Positions 36,653 through 46,781 are shown, counted from the first letter of the stretch. The stretch is 49,411 nt of DNA from Rhizobium sp. ASV8 (GCF_016429255.1 NZ_JAELUG010000040.1:1-49411); one strand, 5' to 3'. A program made the numbers and translations. Notes: generated by a model not told the origin, from the sequence alone.

Positions 36653-37448
36653 CCGGCGCGGCGGATCCGCCGGTCTCATCATTGCAACGGTTTGCCTCGC
36701 CGTCCTGTCTCTCGGGATCGTGGGTGCCTACGGCTGGTTGCGTTACAAGGCGAACGGTAACGTCGCCGTCGATCAGGCATCGCTTTGCCCTGTTGACGGT
36801 CCCAAGGCGGAAACCGCCATTCTGCTTGATGTCACCGACCCGATCGCCGATACGACGGCGCTCGACCTGCGCAATCAGTTCCAGAAGATCGTGGCGGACG
36901 TTCCGATCGGCGGCGCCATCGATATCTATGCGCTGACCGAGAAGGAAGGCGAGCTCATCCAGACCTTCCATGGCTGCAATCCCGGAAGCGGCGCGAGCGT
37001 CGACGAATGGACCAGCAACCCGCGTCTTGCGCAGGCACGCTGGGAGAAGGGCTTTCAGAAGCCGCTCGCCGATATCGCCGGCAAGCTGACCGAAGGCGAA
37101 TCCGGCCGCCTGTCGCCGATCATGGCGGCCATCCAGAAGATCAATCTGGAGGTCTTCGCCAATGCTCCGCATGGTTTGCCGAAACGCCTTTACATTGCGT
37201 CCGATATGATCGAGCACACAGCGGCCTTCTCGAATTATCGCGATGGCGCGTCCTATCCGAAGTATCAGCATAGCCCAGCAAACGACCGTTTCCGCACGTC
37301 ACTGGATGGTGTCACGGTAAAGATCCTTGCCTTTCAAAGGCCGAATATGAAGTTCAGCATAGAGGATCTTGCGAATTTCTGGGCACAGTGGATCAAGAAC
37401 AATAACGGCTATTTCGACGGCTTCGTGCGTTTGGAGGGGATACGCTGA
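36630..37448 (+). CDS. Single-TM protein with vWA-like domain, motor-like operon
   Basis: 272 residues from TTG 36630, with ggagag 6 bases upstream; starts inside the preceding gene. A very basic N terminus (MARRKRRSRRGG) is followed by one TM helix (14-36), so the rest is probably periplasmic. The domain begins ETAILLDVTDPIADTTALDL, with D67-x-T69-D70 at the place of a vWA metal site, and later KRLYIASDMIEH with Asp192. It differs from the classical DxSxS motif, so metal binding is uncertain. Ends TGATG overlapping the next gene by one base. Confidence 0.7.
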   Translation: MARRKRRSRRGGSAGLIIATVCLAVLSLGIVGAYGWLRYKANGNVAVDQASLCPVDGPKAETAILLDVTDPIADTTALDLRNQFQKIVADVPIGGAIDIYALTEKEGELIQTFHGCNPGSGASVDEWTSNPRLAQARWEKGFQKPLADIAGKLTEGESGRLSPIMAAIQKINLEVFANAPHGLPKRLYIASDMIEHTAAFSNYRDGASYPKYQHSPANDRFRTSLDGVTVKILAFQRPNMKFSIEDLANFWAQWIKNNNGYFDGFVRLEGIR

Positions 37449-38386
37449 TGGCTGACACCGAGGCGAGGTATCTCTTCCGGGACTACGGGCCGATGGTGCT
37501 CTTCGCCTCTATCACCATCGGCGGCATGATCTTCATCTGGTCGTCGAAACTGATGGAGTGGTCGCTACCCATCGTGACCGGCATACCGCTCGTGCTGATG
37601 GCGATCTATTTCATCGTATCGTTGGCTTTTGCCGGCTTTCGGCTGCACAACGAGCAGGCGGGCGACAATCTCTACTACATGGGGTTTCTCTTTACCCTGT
37701 CGAGCCTCGGCGTATCGCTCTATCTCTTTGCCGGCGAAACATCGATTGAGACCATCGTCCGCAATTTCGGCATCGCCGTCACCTCGACCATCGCTGGCGT
37801 GACGCTGCGCATCCTCTTCAATCAGATGCGCCGCGACCCGATCGACATCGAACGCAGCGTGCGTCACGAGCTTGCCGAGATGACGCGGCGCGTGCGCACC
37901 GAACTCGATTCTTCCTCGCGCGAGTTCTCGCACTACCGGCGTGTCAGCAACCAGATGCTGTCGGAAGGCTTTGAGGAGATCGCGCGCCAGGCAGAGCGCA
38001 ACGGCCAGGAGATCAATAAGATCCTGGAAATGCTGGCGAAACAGGCGGTAACTCCCATCAATGAAGCGGCCGCTCAGCTGACGACGACGACATCGCAACT
38101 TTCGGAGATCATTGGTGCCTTCGGCACCGCCGTCGAGAATGTCGGCAGAAAGCTGGAAGAGATCCGCTCGCCGGAGGACGTCGTGCGCGCCGAACTGACA
38201 CCTGCAATTACCGCGATCAAGGAGATGTCGGAGGCGCAGCTTCAGCCCCTGCGCAACATCGAAGTGGCGCTCGGTCGCATGGCCGAGGCGATGGGGCAAG
38301 TGCCGCCAAGAGCCGCTGGCGGTAACCGCGATGTCGTGCCGGCGATTGAGACGGTGCCGCGAAAACGCTGGTGGCATTTATGGTAG
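37448..38386 (+). CDS. MotA/TolQ/ZorA-like membrane protein with coiled-coil tail
   Basis: 312 residues. Four hydrophobic helices at about 14-33, 41-64, 76-95 and 103-124; the last one reads VRNFGIAVTSTIAGVTLRIL, the threonine-containing pattern of MotA/TolQ/ExbB proton-channel helices. The remaining cytoplasmic tail (about 130-290) is long and helical (AEMTRRVRTELDSSSREF, QLTTTTSQLSEIIGAFGTAV), as in the tails of ZorA-type stators. ggagggg precedes the ATG, which shares a base with the stop of the vWA-like gene. Not flagellar MotA: no torque-generating charged loop is visible. Confident as a stator-like protein, uncertain in detail. Confidence 0.7.
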   Translation: MADTEARYLFRDYGPMVLFASITIGGMIFIWSSKLMEWSLPIVTGIPLVLMAIYFIVSLAFAGFRLHNEQAGDNLYYMGFLFTLSSLGVSLYLFAGETSIETIVRNFGIAVTSTIAGVTLRILFNQMRRDPIDIERSVRHELAEMTRRVRTELDSSSREFSHYRRVSNQMLSEGFEEIARQAERNGQEINKILEMLAKQAVTPINEAAAQLTTTTSQLSEIIGAFGTAVENVGRKLEEIRSPEDVVRAELTPAITAIKEMSEAQLQPLRNIEVALGRMAEAMGQVPPRAAGGNRDVVPAIETVPRKRWWHLW

Positions 38387-39393
38387 CAGGTGGCTCGGAC
38401 AGCACGCCGAAACTGGAGCACAAGGGCTACAATCGTGGCCTGATCCTTGGCCTGACGATGGCCGAGTCCATGCTGCTTCTGGTCTTTTGCCTGCTGCTCG
38501 TCGCCGCCGCAATGATTTCAGCGGAAAGACACAAGCGCTACGAAGTCGAACGCAAGCTTGAGAAAGCGGAACAGCAGGTCGCCGCGCTGGAGAAGAAGCG
38601 GACCGAGCAGGCGGCCGAGATCGTTCTGCTGCAGTCCAAGGTCGTCTCAAACGACCTCTCCGCTGCCGATAAGGCCGTTGTGGACAAGCAATGGCGGGAG
38701 TTGGTGCTGGCGAAAGAAACGCTCGACAGCATGGCAGACCAGGGCGCAACGCCGGACGATCTGAAATCGCTGGCCAAGGTGGCCGCCGTTCTCAAGGAGC
38801 ATGGGGTGACGCTTGCGTCAGCGCCCGACCAGCTTGGCAAGCTTTTGGCCGGCAATGGTGGCGGGAACGGCATGCACGACTGGCCGCCTATCATCAATCT
38901 TGATGACGCCAAGAAGAACTATTTCCAGTCCGGAAGCGCCGAACTCACCGGCACCTTTGCGCAATTGCTCGATGGCACCATTACAGATGAGATTGCCAGT
39001 AATCTCAGCCTCTACGGCGCCAATATCGTCGAAGTGATCGGCCATACGGACGAACAACCGGTATCGCGCGAAAAATCCAATCTCGACGATACGCTGATCA
39101 GCGCCATGGCCGGCAAGCTTCCGGTTTCGGCATTGTTGCCCGCAGACAATGCCGGGCTCGGCTTGGCCCGCGCGATCGCGGTCGCCAACGTGCTCAAGGC
39201 CAATCCCAAGCTCAAGGATGCCACCATCCTGCCGATGTCGGCAGCGCAGCTGATACTGCCGGGCGATACCATCACTTCGGGCCAGCGAGGCGCCGTCGAG
39301 TCACGGCGCCGCATCGAAATCCGCGTGCGGGGCAGGGCGGCGCCCGTTGCGGTCATCAACGCCGGCACCACCCCTTCGATCAACACACAATAG
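38380..39393 (+). CDS. MotB/ZorB-like OmpA-domain protein, motor-like operon
   Basis: 337 residues from ATG 38380 (or 340 from GTG 38371), overlapping the previous gene by 7 bases. One TM helix (about 20-45, GLTMAESMLLLVFCLLLVAA) has an acidic Glu29 where MotB/TolR-type proteins have the proton-carrying Asp. A coiled coil (50-90) and linker lead to an OmpA-like peptidoglycan-binding domain (about 180-318): NYFQSGSAELT, EVIGHTDEQPVS, GLARAIAVANVLK and GAVESRRRIEIRV. GHTD Asp224 and the RRR cluster are the expected diaminopimelate contacts. Forms the natural partner of the MotA-like protein. Confidence 0.8.
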   Translation: MVAGGSDSTPKLEHKGYNRGLILGLTMAESMLLLVFCLLLVAAAMISAERHKRYEVERKLEKAEQQVAALEKKRTEQAAEIVLLQSKVVSNDLSAADKAVVDKQWRELVLAKETLDSMADQGATPDDLKSLAKVAAVLKEHGVTLASAPDQLGKLLAGNGGGNGMHDWPPIINLDDAKKNYFQSGSAELTGTFAQLLDGTITDEIASNLSLYGANIVEVIGHTDEQPVSREKSNLDDTLISAMAGKLPVSALLPADNAGLGLARAIAVANVLKANPKLKDATILPMSAAQLILPGDTITSGQRGAVESRRRIEIRVRGRAAPVAVINAGTTPSINTQ

Positions 39394-39412
39394 CGCGTCG
39401 CTCGACGAGCTA

Positions 39413-41035
39413 TCAGCTCTTGAGACCGGGTGCCTCGTAGCCGGTGCGCTCGACATACTCCGTATAGCCGCCGGGATATTGATGGATGCCCTCGGGCGTC
39501 AGCTCCAAAACGCGGTTGGAGAGTGCCGCCAGGAAATGCCGGTCGTGCGAGACGAACAGCATCGTGCCCTCATATTGCGACAGTGCCTGGATGAGCATTT
39601 CCTTGGTGTCGAGATCGAGATGGTTCGTCGGCTCGTCCAGCACCAGCAGGTTCGGCGGGTCGAAGAGCATGATCGCCATGACCAGCCGTGCCTTCTCGCC
39701 GCCGGACAGCACGCGGCATTTCTTCTCGACATCGTCGCCGGAAAAGCCGAAGCAGCCGGCAAGCGCACGCAGGGAACCCTGGCCGGCCTGCGGAAAATCG
39801 TGTTCTAGCTGCTGAAATACGGTGCGCTCTCCATCCAGCAGATCCATCGCGTGCTGGGCAAAATACCCCAACTTCACGCTGGCGCCGAGTGCGACACTGC
39901 CTTCGTCCGGCTCCGTTGAGCCTGCCACCAGCTTGAGCAGGGTGGATTTCCCGGCGCCGTTGATGCCCATGATGCACCAGCGCTCGCGACGGCGCACCAT
40001 GAAATCAAGCCCTTCATAGATGCTGCGGCTGCCGTATTTCTTGTGAACATTCTTCAGCACAGCCACATCTTCGCCGGAGCGCGGCGCTGGCTGGAATTCG
40101 AAGGCAACCGTCTGTCGGCGCTTCGGCGGTTCGACGCGATCGATCTTTTCCAGCTTCTTTACGCGGCTTTGCACCTGCGAAGCATGGGAGGCACGCGCTT
40201 TGAAACGCTCGATGAACTTGATTTCCTTGGCAAGCATCGCCTGCTGGCGCTCGAACTGCGCCTGCTGCTGCTTTTCGTTCTGCGCCCGCTGCTGTTCGTA
40301 GAACTCGTAGTCGCCCGAATAGCTGGTGAGATTGCCAGCATCGATCTCGATGATCTTGGTGACGATGCGGTTCATGAACTCGCGGTCATGCGAGGTCATC
40401 AGAAGCGCGCCCTCATAGCCTTTGAGGAAGGCTTCCAGCCAGATCAGGCTTTCGAGATCGAGATGGTTGCTCGGTTCATCGAGCAGCATGACGTCCGGGC
40501 GCATCAACAGGATGCGGGCCAGTGCCACGCGCATCTTCCAGCCGCCCGACAGTGCGCCGACGTCCCCATCCATCATGTCTTGGGTGAAGCTGAGACCTGC
40601 CAGAACTTCGCGAGCGCGGCCTTCCAGCGCATAACCGTCGAGCTCCTCGTAGCGTGCCTGCACCTCACCGTAGCGCTCGATGATCTCATCCATTCTGTCG
40701 GCTTGATCCGGATCGCTCATGGCGGCTTCCAGCTCACGCAGCTCGGCGGCAACCGCGCTGACGGGGCCCGCACCTTCCATCACTTCGGCGACGGCGCTGC
40801 GGCCTTCCATCTCGCCGACATCCTGGTTGAAGTAACCGATGGAGATGCCCTTGTCGACGGAGACCTGTCCCTCGTCAGGCTGTTCCTGTCCGGTGATCAT
40901 GCGGAAAAGCGTCGTCTTGCCGGCGCCGTTGGGGCCGACAAGACCGATGCTCTCGCCCCTGTTGAGTGCCGCGGATGCCTCGATGAAGAGGATGCGATGG
41001 CTGTTCTGTTTGCTGATATTTTCGATACGGATCAT
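39413..41035 (-). CDS. ABC-F family ATPase
   Basis: 540-residue soluble protein with two ABC domains and no TM segments, the ABC-F layout; such proteins act on ribosomes in translation. Walker A motifs GPNGAGKTT (34-42) and GINGAGKST, signature motifs LSGGWKMRVAL and LSGGEKARLVM, and Walker B MLLDEPSNHLD and LVLDEPTNHLD are all complete. The linker is long, charged and helical (ERFKARASHASQVQSRVKKL). No C-terminal coiled coil as in Uup, so it is closer to the YbiT-like group (inference). Start ATG 41033-41035; an upstream in-frame start is non-conserved. Its stop is 19 bases from the convergent OmpA-like gene. Confidence 0.93.
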   Translation of the reverse strand: MIRIENISKQNSHRILFIEASAALNRGESIGLVGPNGAGKTTLFRMITGQEQPDEGQVSVDKGISIGYFNQDVGEMEGRSAVAEVMEGAGPVSAVAAELRELEAAMSDPDQADRMDEIIERYGEVQARYEELDGYALEGRAREVLAGLSFTQDMMDGDVGALSGGWKMRVALARILLMRPDVMLLDEPSNHLDLESLIWLEAFLKGYEGALLMTSHDREFMNRIVTKIIEIDAGNLTSYSGDYEFYEQQRAQNEKQQQAQFERQQAMLAKEIKFIERFKARASHASQVQSRVKKLEKIDRVEPPKRRQTVAFEFQPAPRSGEDVAVLKNVHKKYGSRSIYEGLDFMVRRRERWCIMGINGAGKSTLLKLVAGSTEPDEGSVALGASVKLGYFAQHAMDLLDGERTVFQQLEHDFPQAGQGSLRALAGCFGFSGDDVEKKCRVLSGGEKARLVMAIMLFDPPNLLVLDEPTNHLDLDTKEMLIQALSQYEGTMLFVSHDRHFLAALSNRVLELTPEGIHQYPGGYTEYVERTGYEAPGLKS

Positions 41036-41482
41036 GTCTACGCGAGGCCCACAAATAAGTTTCGGGGGCCTTATGCCACGCGTTATCGCTTCTGTCGCAG
41101 GTTTTTGAGCGGATACTGGCAGGTGAACGTCGCATAGCTGGATAAACCGCTTTCCAGCCATACAGATGATCGGCAGCTTGCCAAATCGCGATAAGCAGGA
41201 TTGTTGCCAACGGCAGCAGTGCGTGGCGATTGGGTTCCGCATATGTCGGATCAACTCCTTTTAGATAGAGATGATCATTGCCCTTGCTATTTCCGAACCA
41301 CCAAGGGGAAGGCATGGGCAGCGCGCGGAGTTGCTGCAACACCTCGTCAAATAGACGATTTCATGAATTTCATGGAGGGCTTCGGGCGCTTTCGCCTTCC
41401 TTGCATATTCCATCTTTGCGTTGAGCGCGCCTGATCTGATCCAAATGCGGTCGCAACAATCCAGCCCTGCGCATCGGCCTTT
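41036..41482. other. Intergenic region without recognisable gene
   Basis: 447 bases between the start of the ABC-F gene and the stop of the acyltransferase gene. It must contain the ABC-F promoter on the minus strand. Short reading frames exist on both strands, but none has a credible ribosome site or a recognisable product, and I see no strong hairpin. Confidence 0.5.
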
Positions 41483-42469
41483 CTACGCGGGCTGCGGCCT
41501 AGCTGGCCGCATCTTGCGGAGGATCGGGCGCTCAATGAAGAGATAACAGATGATCGCAAAGGCCAGAGATCCCAATACGATCAAGACGGGCTGTGCTGCA
41601 TGCGGTATCCCGACGCGCAATAGCAGCGCTGTCACCATAATGCCCGTGAGCACGTGCCAGACGTAAATCGAATAGGACGCGTCTCCCAGAAAATGCAGGA
41701 GGGCCAGTTTGGGAACGCCGCGCTGCCGTTCAGCGAAAACGGCGCCCGACAGCAATAGCGTTGCCGGTACGCCCCAGCGCACTGCACGGTCGAAATGGGG
41801 CAACGGATCAATCGCCAGCAACAGGATTCCGGCAAACACCAAGCCGATCGCAACGCCAAATGGCAGCCGAAAGCCCTGGTTCCACAAGCGTCCAATGACG
41901 ATTCCCGTCGCAAATTCAAGAATGACCGGCTGGGTGAAAACGCTGACATAGCCGAATGGCAGCAGGTAATGCGCGAGGACGGCAATCACGAGCGCCGCCA
42001 TCAGGAACGAGAACCGCCTGAGTTCCGGCAAAAGCAGTGAAACGGAAAAAATGAGATAGAAGAACATCTCGTAGGACAGGGTCCATCCCTGCTCAACGAC
42101 GGGATGTAGTGCATCATCCTTGATGACGGGCACGAAAAACAGTGAGCCGATCAAATTTCCCAAGCTCGAATCCGTGTCGAAGAAAAACTGCGGCCTCAAC
42201 ATGATCGCAGCGAATGTCACTGTCGTCGCAATCCAGTAGAGCGGCACTATTCGGGCCAGTCGGCGAAACATGAATTTTCGCGGGCCGATCGGCTTTCCGT
42301 CTGTCGTGATCCACATGATGAAGCCGCTGATAACGAAAAATATATCGACGCCCGCGGCGCCGACTTTGAACCCCAGCCCATATGTCTCGCTGGCATGGAA
42401 GCAAAGAACGGAAATCGCGGCAACGGCCCGCAGATATTGAACGCTTGCGATATCACTGCCGATTTTCAA
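41483..42469 (-). CDS. Acyltransferase 3 family (OafA-like) membrane protein
   Basis: 328-residue inner-membrane protein with about ten TM helices. The family signature is QYLRAVAAISVLCFHASE with the catalytic His25, followed by GVDIFFVISGFIMWI, RRLARIVPLYWI and GWTLSYEMFFYLIF; SYSIYVWHVLTG and ERPILRKM appear near the end. Members O-acylate surface polysaccharides, lipids or Nod factors; the acceptor here is unknown. No cell-envelope gene cluster is adjacent. Confidence 0.93.
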   Translation of the reverse strand: MKIGSDIASVQYLRAVAAISVLCFHASETYGLGFKVGAAGVDIFFVISGFIMWITTDGKPIGPRKFMFRRLARIVPLYWIATTVTFAAIMLRPQFFFDTDSSLGNLIGSLFFVPVIKDDALHPVVEQGWTLSYEMFFYLIFSVSLLLPELRRFSFLMAALVIAVLAHYLLPFGYVSVFTQPVILEFATGIVIGRLWNQGFRLPFGVAIGLVFAGILLLAIDPLPHFDRAVRWGVPATLLLSGAVFAERQRGVPKLALLHFLGDASYSIYVWHVLTGIMVTALLLRVGIPHAAQPVLIVLGSLAFAIICYLFIERPILRKMRPARPQPA

Positions 42470-42842
42470 GACGGTGCCTCACGCAACTGAGATATGATTG
42501 CCGACGCCCTGCCGGCCGAATTTAGCGATAGAATGCGTCGAAGGGCCGGGCGACTACACAGACAATTCTCAACGGCGCGGCAGATCGAATGACGACGCGG
42601 ACATTCTCAACGGAAATAGATGATTTCCAGCCGGTTTCATGACCGAAATCGGGCATTTCGGTTTGGCGTGCATGCCGACGGCCCAGTACCGCCTTGATGA
42701 TATCAAGTTCATCCGCCTGGGGTGAGAGGTTCTTTGTTTGTTCCAGATTTCAATTTCAGGCGGTTCGACCGCCTGAAATCTGGATGCATTAGACCCACAA
42801 TAGGGCTTCTCGCTTCAACGTGCCCTGTGAGCGGTTGAAGTC
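42470..42842. other. Intergenic region with two strong hairpins
   Basis: 373 bases between the acyltransferase start and the nrdJ stop, both on the minus strand. It holds a hairpin at 42642-42662 (accgaaat/atttcggt, loop cgggc) and a stronger one at 42743-42783, described separately. The acyltransferase promoter must lie here; I cannot place it. Confidence 0.6.
42743..42783 (-). terminator. Strong hairpin after nrdJ
   Basis: atttcaggcggt (42753-42764) pairs perfectly with accgcctgaaat (42768-42779), loop tcg; outside it ccag (42743-42746) pairs with ctgg (42780-42783) with the six bases atttca bulged out. Because atttca is repeated in tandem, an alternative pairing exists. It is 60 bases past the nrdJ stop; no U tract follows on the minus strand. 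Confidence 0.5.
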
Positions 42843-45800
42843 TCAGCTGCAGCCGCTTGTTGCGCCGCAGGTGTCGCACTTCTCGCAGGTGCCGTTGCGC
42901 ACCATCGTGAAGTTCTGGCACTCGGTGCACATGTTGCCCGTGTAGCCCTGCATGATGGAGCGGGCGCGGCGTTCGGATTCCAGTTTCTTGGCGTCCGTCT
43001 TGGCCGTTGCCGCGTCGCTTGCAGCCTTGTCGGTGAAGAGGCCGGTGGCCTCAGTGGCTTCGCTCACTTGCTCTTCCGCGATCTCTTCGGCCAGTTCCTT
43101 GGCGCGCTCCTCGTAGTCGCGCTTGAAGGCGACGACTTCGGAGGTCGAGACGGAGCTGGTCGGCTCCAGCTTGCGTACCGTGTTGCCGGCAAAAGCCGTT
43201 ACGGTGCCGAGCGATGCCGCCCGGGCCGGAGCCGCAGTAGCCGCGCCCTTGACGTCCGCTGCCGGACGATCGCCCGAGCTCGGAACCAGCGTCGGCTTGT
43301 AGCCGCGGGTCAGGCCCTTGGAGACGACATCGGCCTTGCCTTCGGACACGCCGCGACCAAGCGCCGTGTTGTTGAAGTCCGAAGTGTCGACATGAGCGAG
43401 ATCGTGACGGCCGAGATAGGAGATCGCCAGTTCACGGAACACGTAGTCGAGGATCGACGTGGCGTTCTTGATGGCGTCGTTGCCGGTGACGATGCCGGCC
43501 GGCTCAAACTTGGTGAAGGTGAAGGCGTCGACATATTCCTCGAGCGGCACGCCATACTGGAGGCCAAGCGAGACGGAGATCGCGAAGTTGTTGATGAAGG
43601 CGCGCAGTGCCGAGCCTTCCTTGTTCATGTCAAGGAAGATTTCGCCGAGGCGGCCGTCGTCATATTCGCCGGTGCGCAGGAAGATCGTGTGACCGCCGAT
43701 CTTGGCCTTCTGGGTGTAGCCCTTGCGGCGGCCCGGCAGTTTTTCCTGCGTGCGGATAACCTTTTCGATCACGCGCTCGACGATCTTCTCGGTGATGGTG
43801 ACGGCCTGTGCGGCAGCCGGAGCCTGCAGGAATTCTTCCAGCGCGTCCTCGTCGCTATCGTCTTCGATCAGCGAAGCATTCAGCGGCTGGCTGAGCTTGG
43901 AGCCGTCGCGATAAAGGGCGTTGGCCTTGAGGCCGAGCTTCCAGGACAGCATGTAGGCGTTCTTGCAATCCTCGACGGTGGCTTCGTTCGCCATGTTGAT
44001 CGTCTTGGAAATCGCGCCCGAGATGAACGGTTGGGCAGCCGCCATCATGCGGATGTGGCTTTCGACCGAGAGGTAGCGCTTGCCGATCTTGCCGCATGGG
44101 TTGGCGCAATCGAAGACGGCGAGATGTTCGTTCTTGAGGAACGGCGCGCCTTCCAGCGTCATCGCACCGCAAACGTGGATGTTGGCGGCCTCGATATCCT
44201 TCTTGGAGAAGCCGAGATGGTCGAGCAGGTTGAAGCTCATATCGGCCATCTGCTCGTCGGATACCTTCAGCGTGCCCTTCAGGAAGTCGGCGCCGAGCGT
44301 CCACTGGTTGAAGACGAACTTGATGTCGAAGGCGCTCTTCAGAGCGGCGTTGACGGCATCGACCTTCTCGGCCGTGAAGCCCTTGGCCTTCAGCGTCGAC
44401 GGGTTGATGGCCGGGGCCTGGTTCAGGTTGCCGTGGCCGACGGCATAGGCTTCGATCTCGGCGATCTGGCTTTCGGAATAGCCGAGCGTGCGGAGCGCTT
44501 CCGGAACGGCGCGGTTGATGATCTTGAAGTAGCCGCCGCCGGCGAGCTTCTTGAATTTCACCAGAGCGAAGTCAGGTTCGATACCGGTCGTGTCGCAATC
44601 CATGACGAGGCCGATCGTGCCGGTCGGTGCGATAACGGTGGCCTGGGCATTGCGGTAGCCGTGCTTTTCGCCGAGCTCCAGCGCCTTGTCCCAGGCGGCC
44701 TTGGCATGAGCGACGAGATCCTGGTCCGGGTTTTCGGAGTGGATCAGCGCCACCGGATTGACCGACAAGCCCTCATAGCCGGAGGTCTCGCCATAGGCGG
44801 CGCGGCGATGGTTGCGGATGACGCGCAGCATGTTTTCGCGGTTCGGCTGGAACATCGGGAACGTTCCGAGTTCGGACGCCATTTCAGCCGAGGTCGCATA
44901 GGAAACGCCGGTCATGATCGCGGTCAGCGAGCCCGCGATGGCGCGGGCTTCATCGCTGTCATAGGGAATGCCCGACGACATCAGCAGGCCGCCGATATTG
45001 GCGTAGCCAAGGCCGAGCGTGCGGTATTCGTAAGAAAGCTCGGCAATGCGGCGCGAAGGGAACTGCGCCATCATCACGGAGACTTCGAGAACGACGGTCC
45101 AGAGGCGGACGGCATGCTCGTAATCGGCGATGTTGATGCGCTTGGTTGCCGCGTCCTTGAAGGTCATCAGGTTCAGCGAAGCGAGGTTGCAGGCCGTGTC
45201 GTCGAGGAACATGTATTCCGAGCACGGATTGGATGCGCGGATCGGGCCGGCAGCCGGGCTGGTGTGCCAGTCGTTCATCGTCGTGTTGAAATGCAGGCCT
45301 GGATCGGCCGATGCCCAGGCGGCGTAGGAAATGGATTCCCAGAGATCGCGGGCCTTCAGCGTCTTGATGACCTTGCCGTCCTTGCGGGCGGTCAGGTTCC
45401 AGTCGCCATCGTTCTCGACGGCGCGCAAGAAGTCGTCCTTGATGGAGACCGAGTTGTTCGAGTTCTGGCCCGATACGGTGAGATAGGCTTCCGAATCCCA
45501 ATCCGTGTCGTAGGTCTTGAATTCGAGATCCTTATAGCCCTGGCGGGCGAACTGGATGACGCGCTGGACGTAGTTTTCCGGAACCTGATCCTTCTTTGCC
45601 GCGCGGATTTCGCGCTTCAGGGCAGGGTTCTTGGCTGGGTCGAAGCAATCGTCATTATCGCCTTCGCAATTGACGGTCGCCTTCATGATCGCCTTCAGAT
45701 GCTTGGCGACAATCTTCGAGCCGGTAACGAGAGCTGCAACCTTCTGCTCTTCCTTGACCTTCCAGTTGATGTAGTCCTCGATGTCAGGATGATCGATGTC

Positions 45801-46649
45801 GACAACGACCATCTTGGCGGCGCGGCGGGTCGTGCCGCCCGACTTGATGGCGCCGGCGGCGCGGTCGCCGATCTTGAGGAAGCTCATCAGGCCGGAAGAA
45901 CGGCCGCCGCCGGAAAGCTTCTCGCCTTCGCCGCGCAGCATCGAGAAATTCGAGCCGGTGCCGGAGCCGTATTTGAACAGGCGGGCTTCGCGAACCCAGA
46001 GGTCCATGATCCCGCCTTCGTTGACGAGATCGTCCTCGACGGACTGGATGAAGCAGGCATGCGGCTGCGGATGCTCATAGGCGGACTTGGACTTGGTGAG
46101 CTTGCCGGTAAAGGGGTCGACGTAATAGTGGCCCTGGCCGGGGCCATCGATGCCATAGGCCCAGTGCATGCCGGTGTTGAACCACTGCGGCGAATTCGGG
46201 GCGACGCGCTGCGTGGCGAGCATGTAGGCAAGCTCGTCACAGAAGGCGGAGGCGTCTTCTTCGGAAGAGAAGTAGCCGCCCTTCCAACCCCAATAGGTCC
46301 AGGTGCCGGCAAGGCGATCGAAAACCTGACGGGCATCGGTTTCGGAGCCGGTCTGCTTTTCCTTCGCCAGATCCTTCATGGCGGCATCATCGGGAATGGA
46401 GCGCCACAGGAAGGACGGAACGTCGTTTTCTTCGACCTTCTTCAGCTTGGCGGGCACGCCAGCCTTGCGGAAGTACTTCTGCGCGAGAATGTCGGCTGCA
46501 ACCTGCGAGAACTGCGCGGGAACGTCGATGTTTTCGAGGCGGAACACGATCGAACCATCCGGGTTCTTGATCTCGCTGGTCGCCTTGCGGAATTCAATAT
46601 CCGCGTAGGGCGATTGGCCGGCCTTCGTGAAACGACGTTCGATGCGCAT
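42843..46649 (-). CDS. nrdJ: Vitamin B12-dependent (class II) ribonucleotide reductase
   Basis: 1268-residue adenosylcobalamin-dependent enzyme that makes deoxyribonucleotides. Start ATG 46647-46649 ([20 protein letters not shown]). Core motifs: [41 protein letters not shown] with conserved cysteines, and [26 protein letters not shown]-type domain follows after about residue 970 ([17 protein letters not shown]), then a long linker, and the extreme C terminus is a zinc-ribbon-like Cys cluster (CTECQNF...[14 protein letters not shown]). This is the long type found in alphaproteobacteria. NrdR-box-like sites lie upstream. Confidence 0.98.
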   Translation of the reverse strand: MRIERRFTKAGQSPYADIEFRKATSEIKNPDGSIVFRLENIDVPAQFSQVAADILAQKYFRKAGVPAKLKKVEENDVPSFLWRSIPDDAAMKDLAKEKQTGSETDARQVFDRLAGTWTYWGWKGGYFSSEEDASAFCDELAYMLATQRVAPNSPQWFNTGMHWAYGIDGPGQGHYYVDPFTGKLTKSKSAYEHPQPHACFIQSVEDDLVNEGGIMDLWVREARLFKYGSGTGSNFSMLRGEGEKLSGGGRSSGLMSFLKIGDRAAGAIKSGGTTRRAAKMVVVDIDHPDIEDYINWKVKEEQKVAALVTGSKIVAKHLKAIMKATVNCEGDNDDCFDPAKNPALKREIRAAKKDQVPENYVQRVIQFARQGYKDLEFKTYDTDWDSEAYLTVSGQNSNNSVSIKDDFLRAVENDGDWNLTARKDGKVIKTLKARDLWESISYAAWASADPGLHFNTTMNDWHTSPAAGPIRASNPCSEYMFLDDTACNLASLNLMTFKDAATKRINIADYEHAVRLWTVVLEVSVMMAQFPSRRIAELSYEYRTLGLGYANIGGLLMSSGIPYDSDEARAIAGSLTAIMTGVSYATSAEMASELGTFPMFQPNRENMLRVIRNHRRAAYGETSGYEGLSVNPVALIHSENPDQDLVAHAKAAWDKALELGEKHGYRNAQATVIAPTGTIGLVMDCDTTGIEPDFALVKFKKLAGGGYFKIINRAVPEALRTLGYSESQIAEIEAYAVGHGNLNQAPAINPSTLKAKGFTAEKVDAVNAALKSAFDIKFVFNQWTLGADFLKGTLKVSDEQMADMSFNLLDHLGFSKKDIEAANIHVCGAMTLEGAPFLKNEHLAVFDCANPCGKIGKRYLSVESHIRMMAAAQPFISGAISKTINMANEATVEDCKNAYMLSWKLGLKANALYRDGSKLSQPLNASLIEDDSDEDALEEFLQAPAAAQAVTITEKIVERVIEKVIRTQEKLPGRRKGYTQKAKIGGHTIFLRTGEYDDGRLGEIFLDMNKEGSALRAFINNFAISVSLGLQYGVPLEEYVDAFTFTKFEPAGIVTGNDAIKNATSILDYVFRELAISYLGRHDLAHVDTSDFNNTALGRGVSEGKADVVSKGLTRGYKPTLVPSSGDRPAADVKGAATAAPARAASLGTVTAFAGNTVRKLEPTSSVSTSEVVAFKRDYEERAKELAEEIAEEQVSEATEATGLFTDKAASDAATAKTDAKKLESERRARSIMQGYTGNMCTECQNFTMVRNGTCEKCDTCGATSGCS

Positions 46650-46781
46650 GGTCCCGATCCTCATTCGTTGGTGCGCGCCGCGTGGAAGCAGGGCGCAAAA
46701 ATTCTCATTCCGGCATGGCGAATTCAACGCGCAGCCAGCTTTCAATCCGCTATCTGACAGGAGGTGTCATCCGGAGATGGG

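Noticed and set aside
35204..39393. Calling the operon a Zorya defence system
   Set aside because: Only ZorA- and ZorB-like parts can be argued; no ZorC, ZorD helicase or ZorE nuclease is present between 33 and 41 kb.
41201..41434. A 77-codon plus-strand frame in the gap after the ABC-F gene
   Set aside because: No ribosome site, no hydrophobic or conserved pattern, and it lies in the probable ABC-F promoter region.
43068..46757. A 1229-codon open frame on the plus strand opposite nrdJ
   Set aside because: It is an antisense shadow of a highly conserved gene with GC-rich third positions; no ribosome site, no family resemblance, odd composition.
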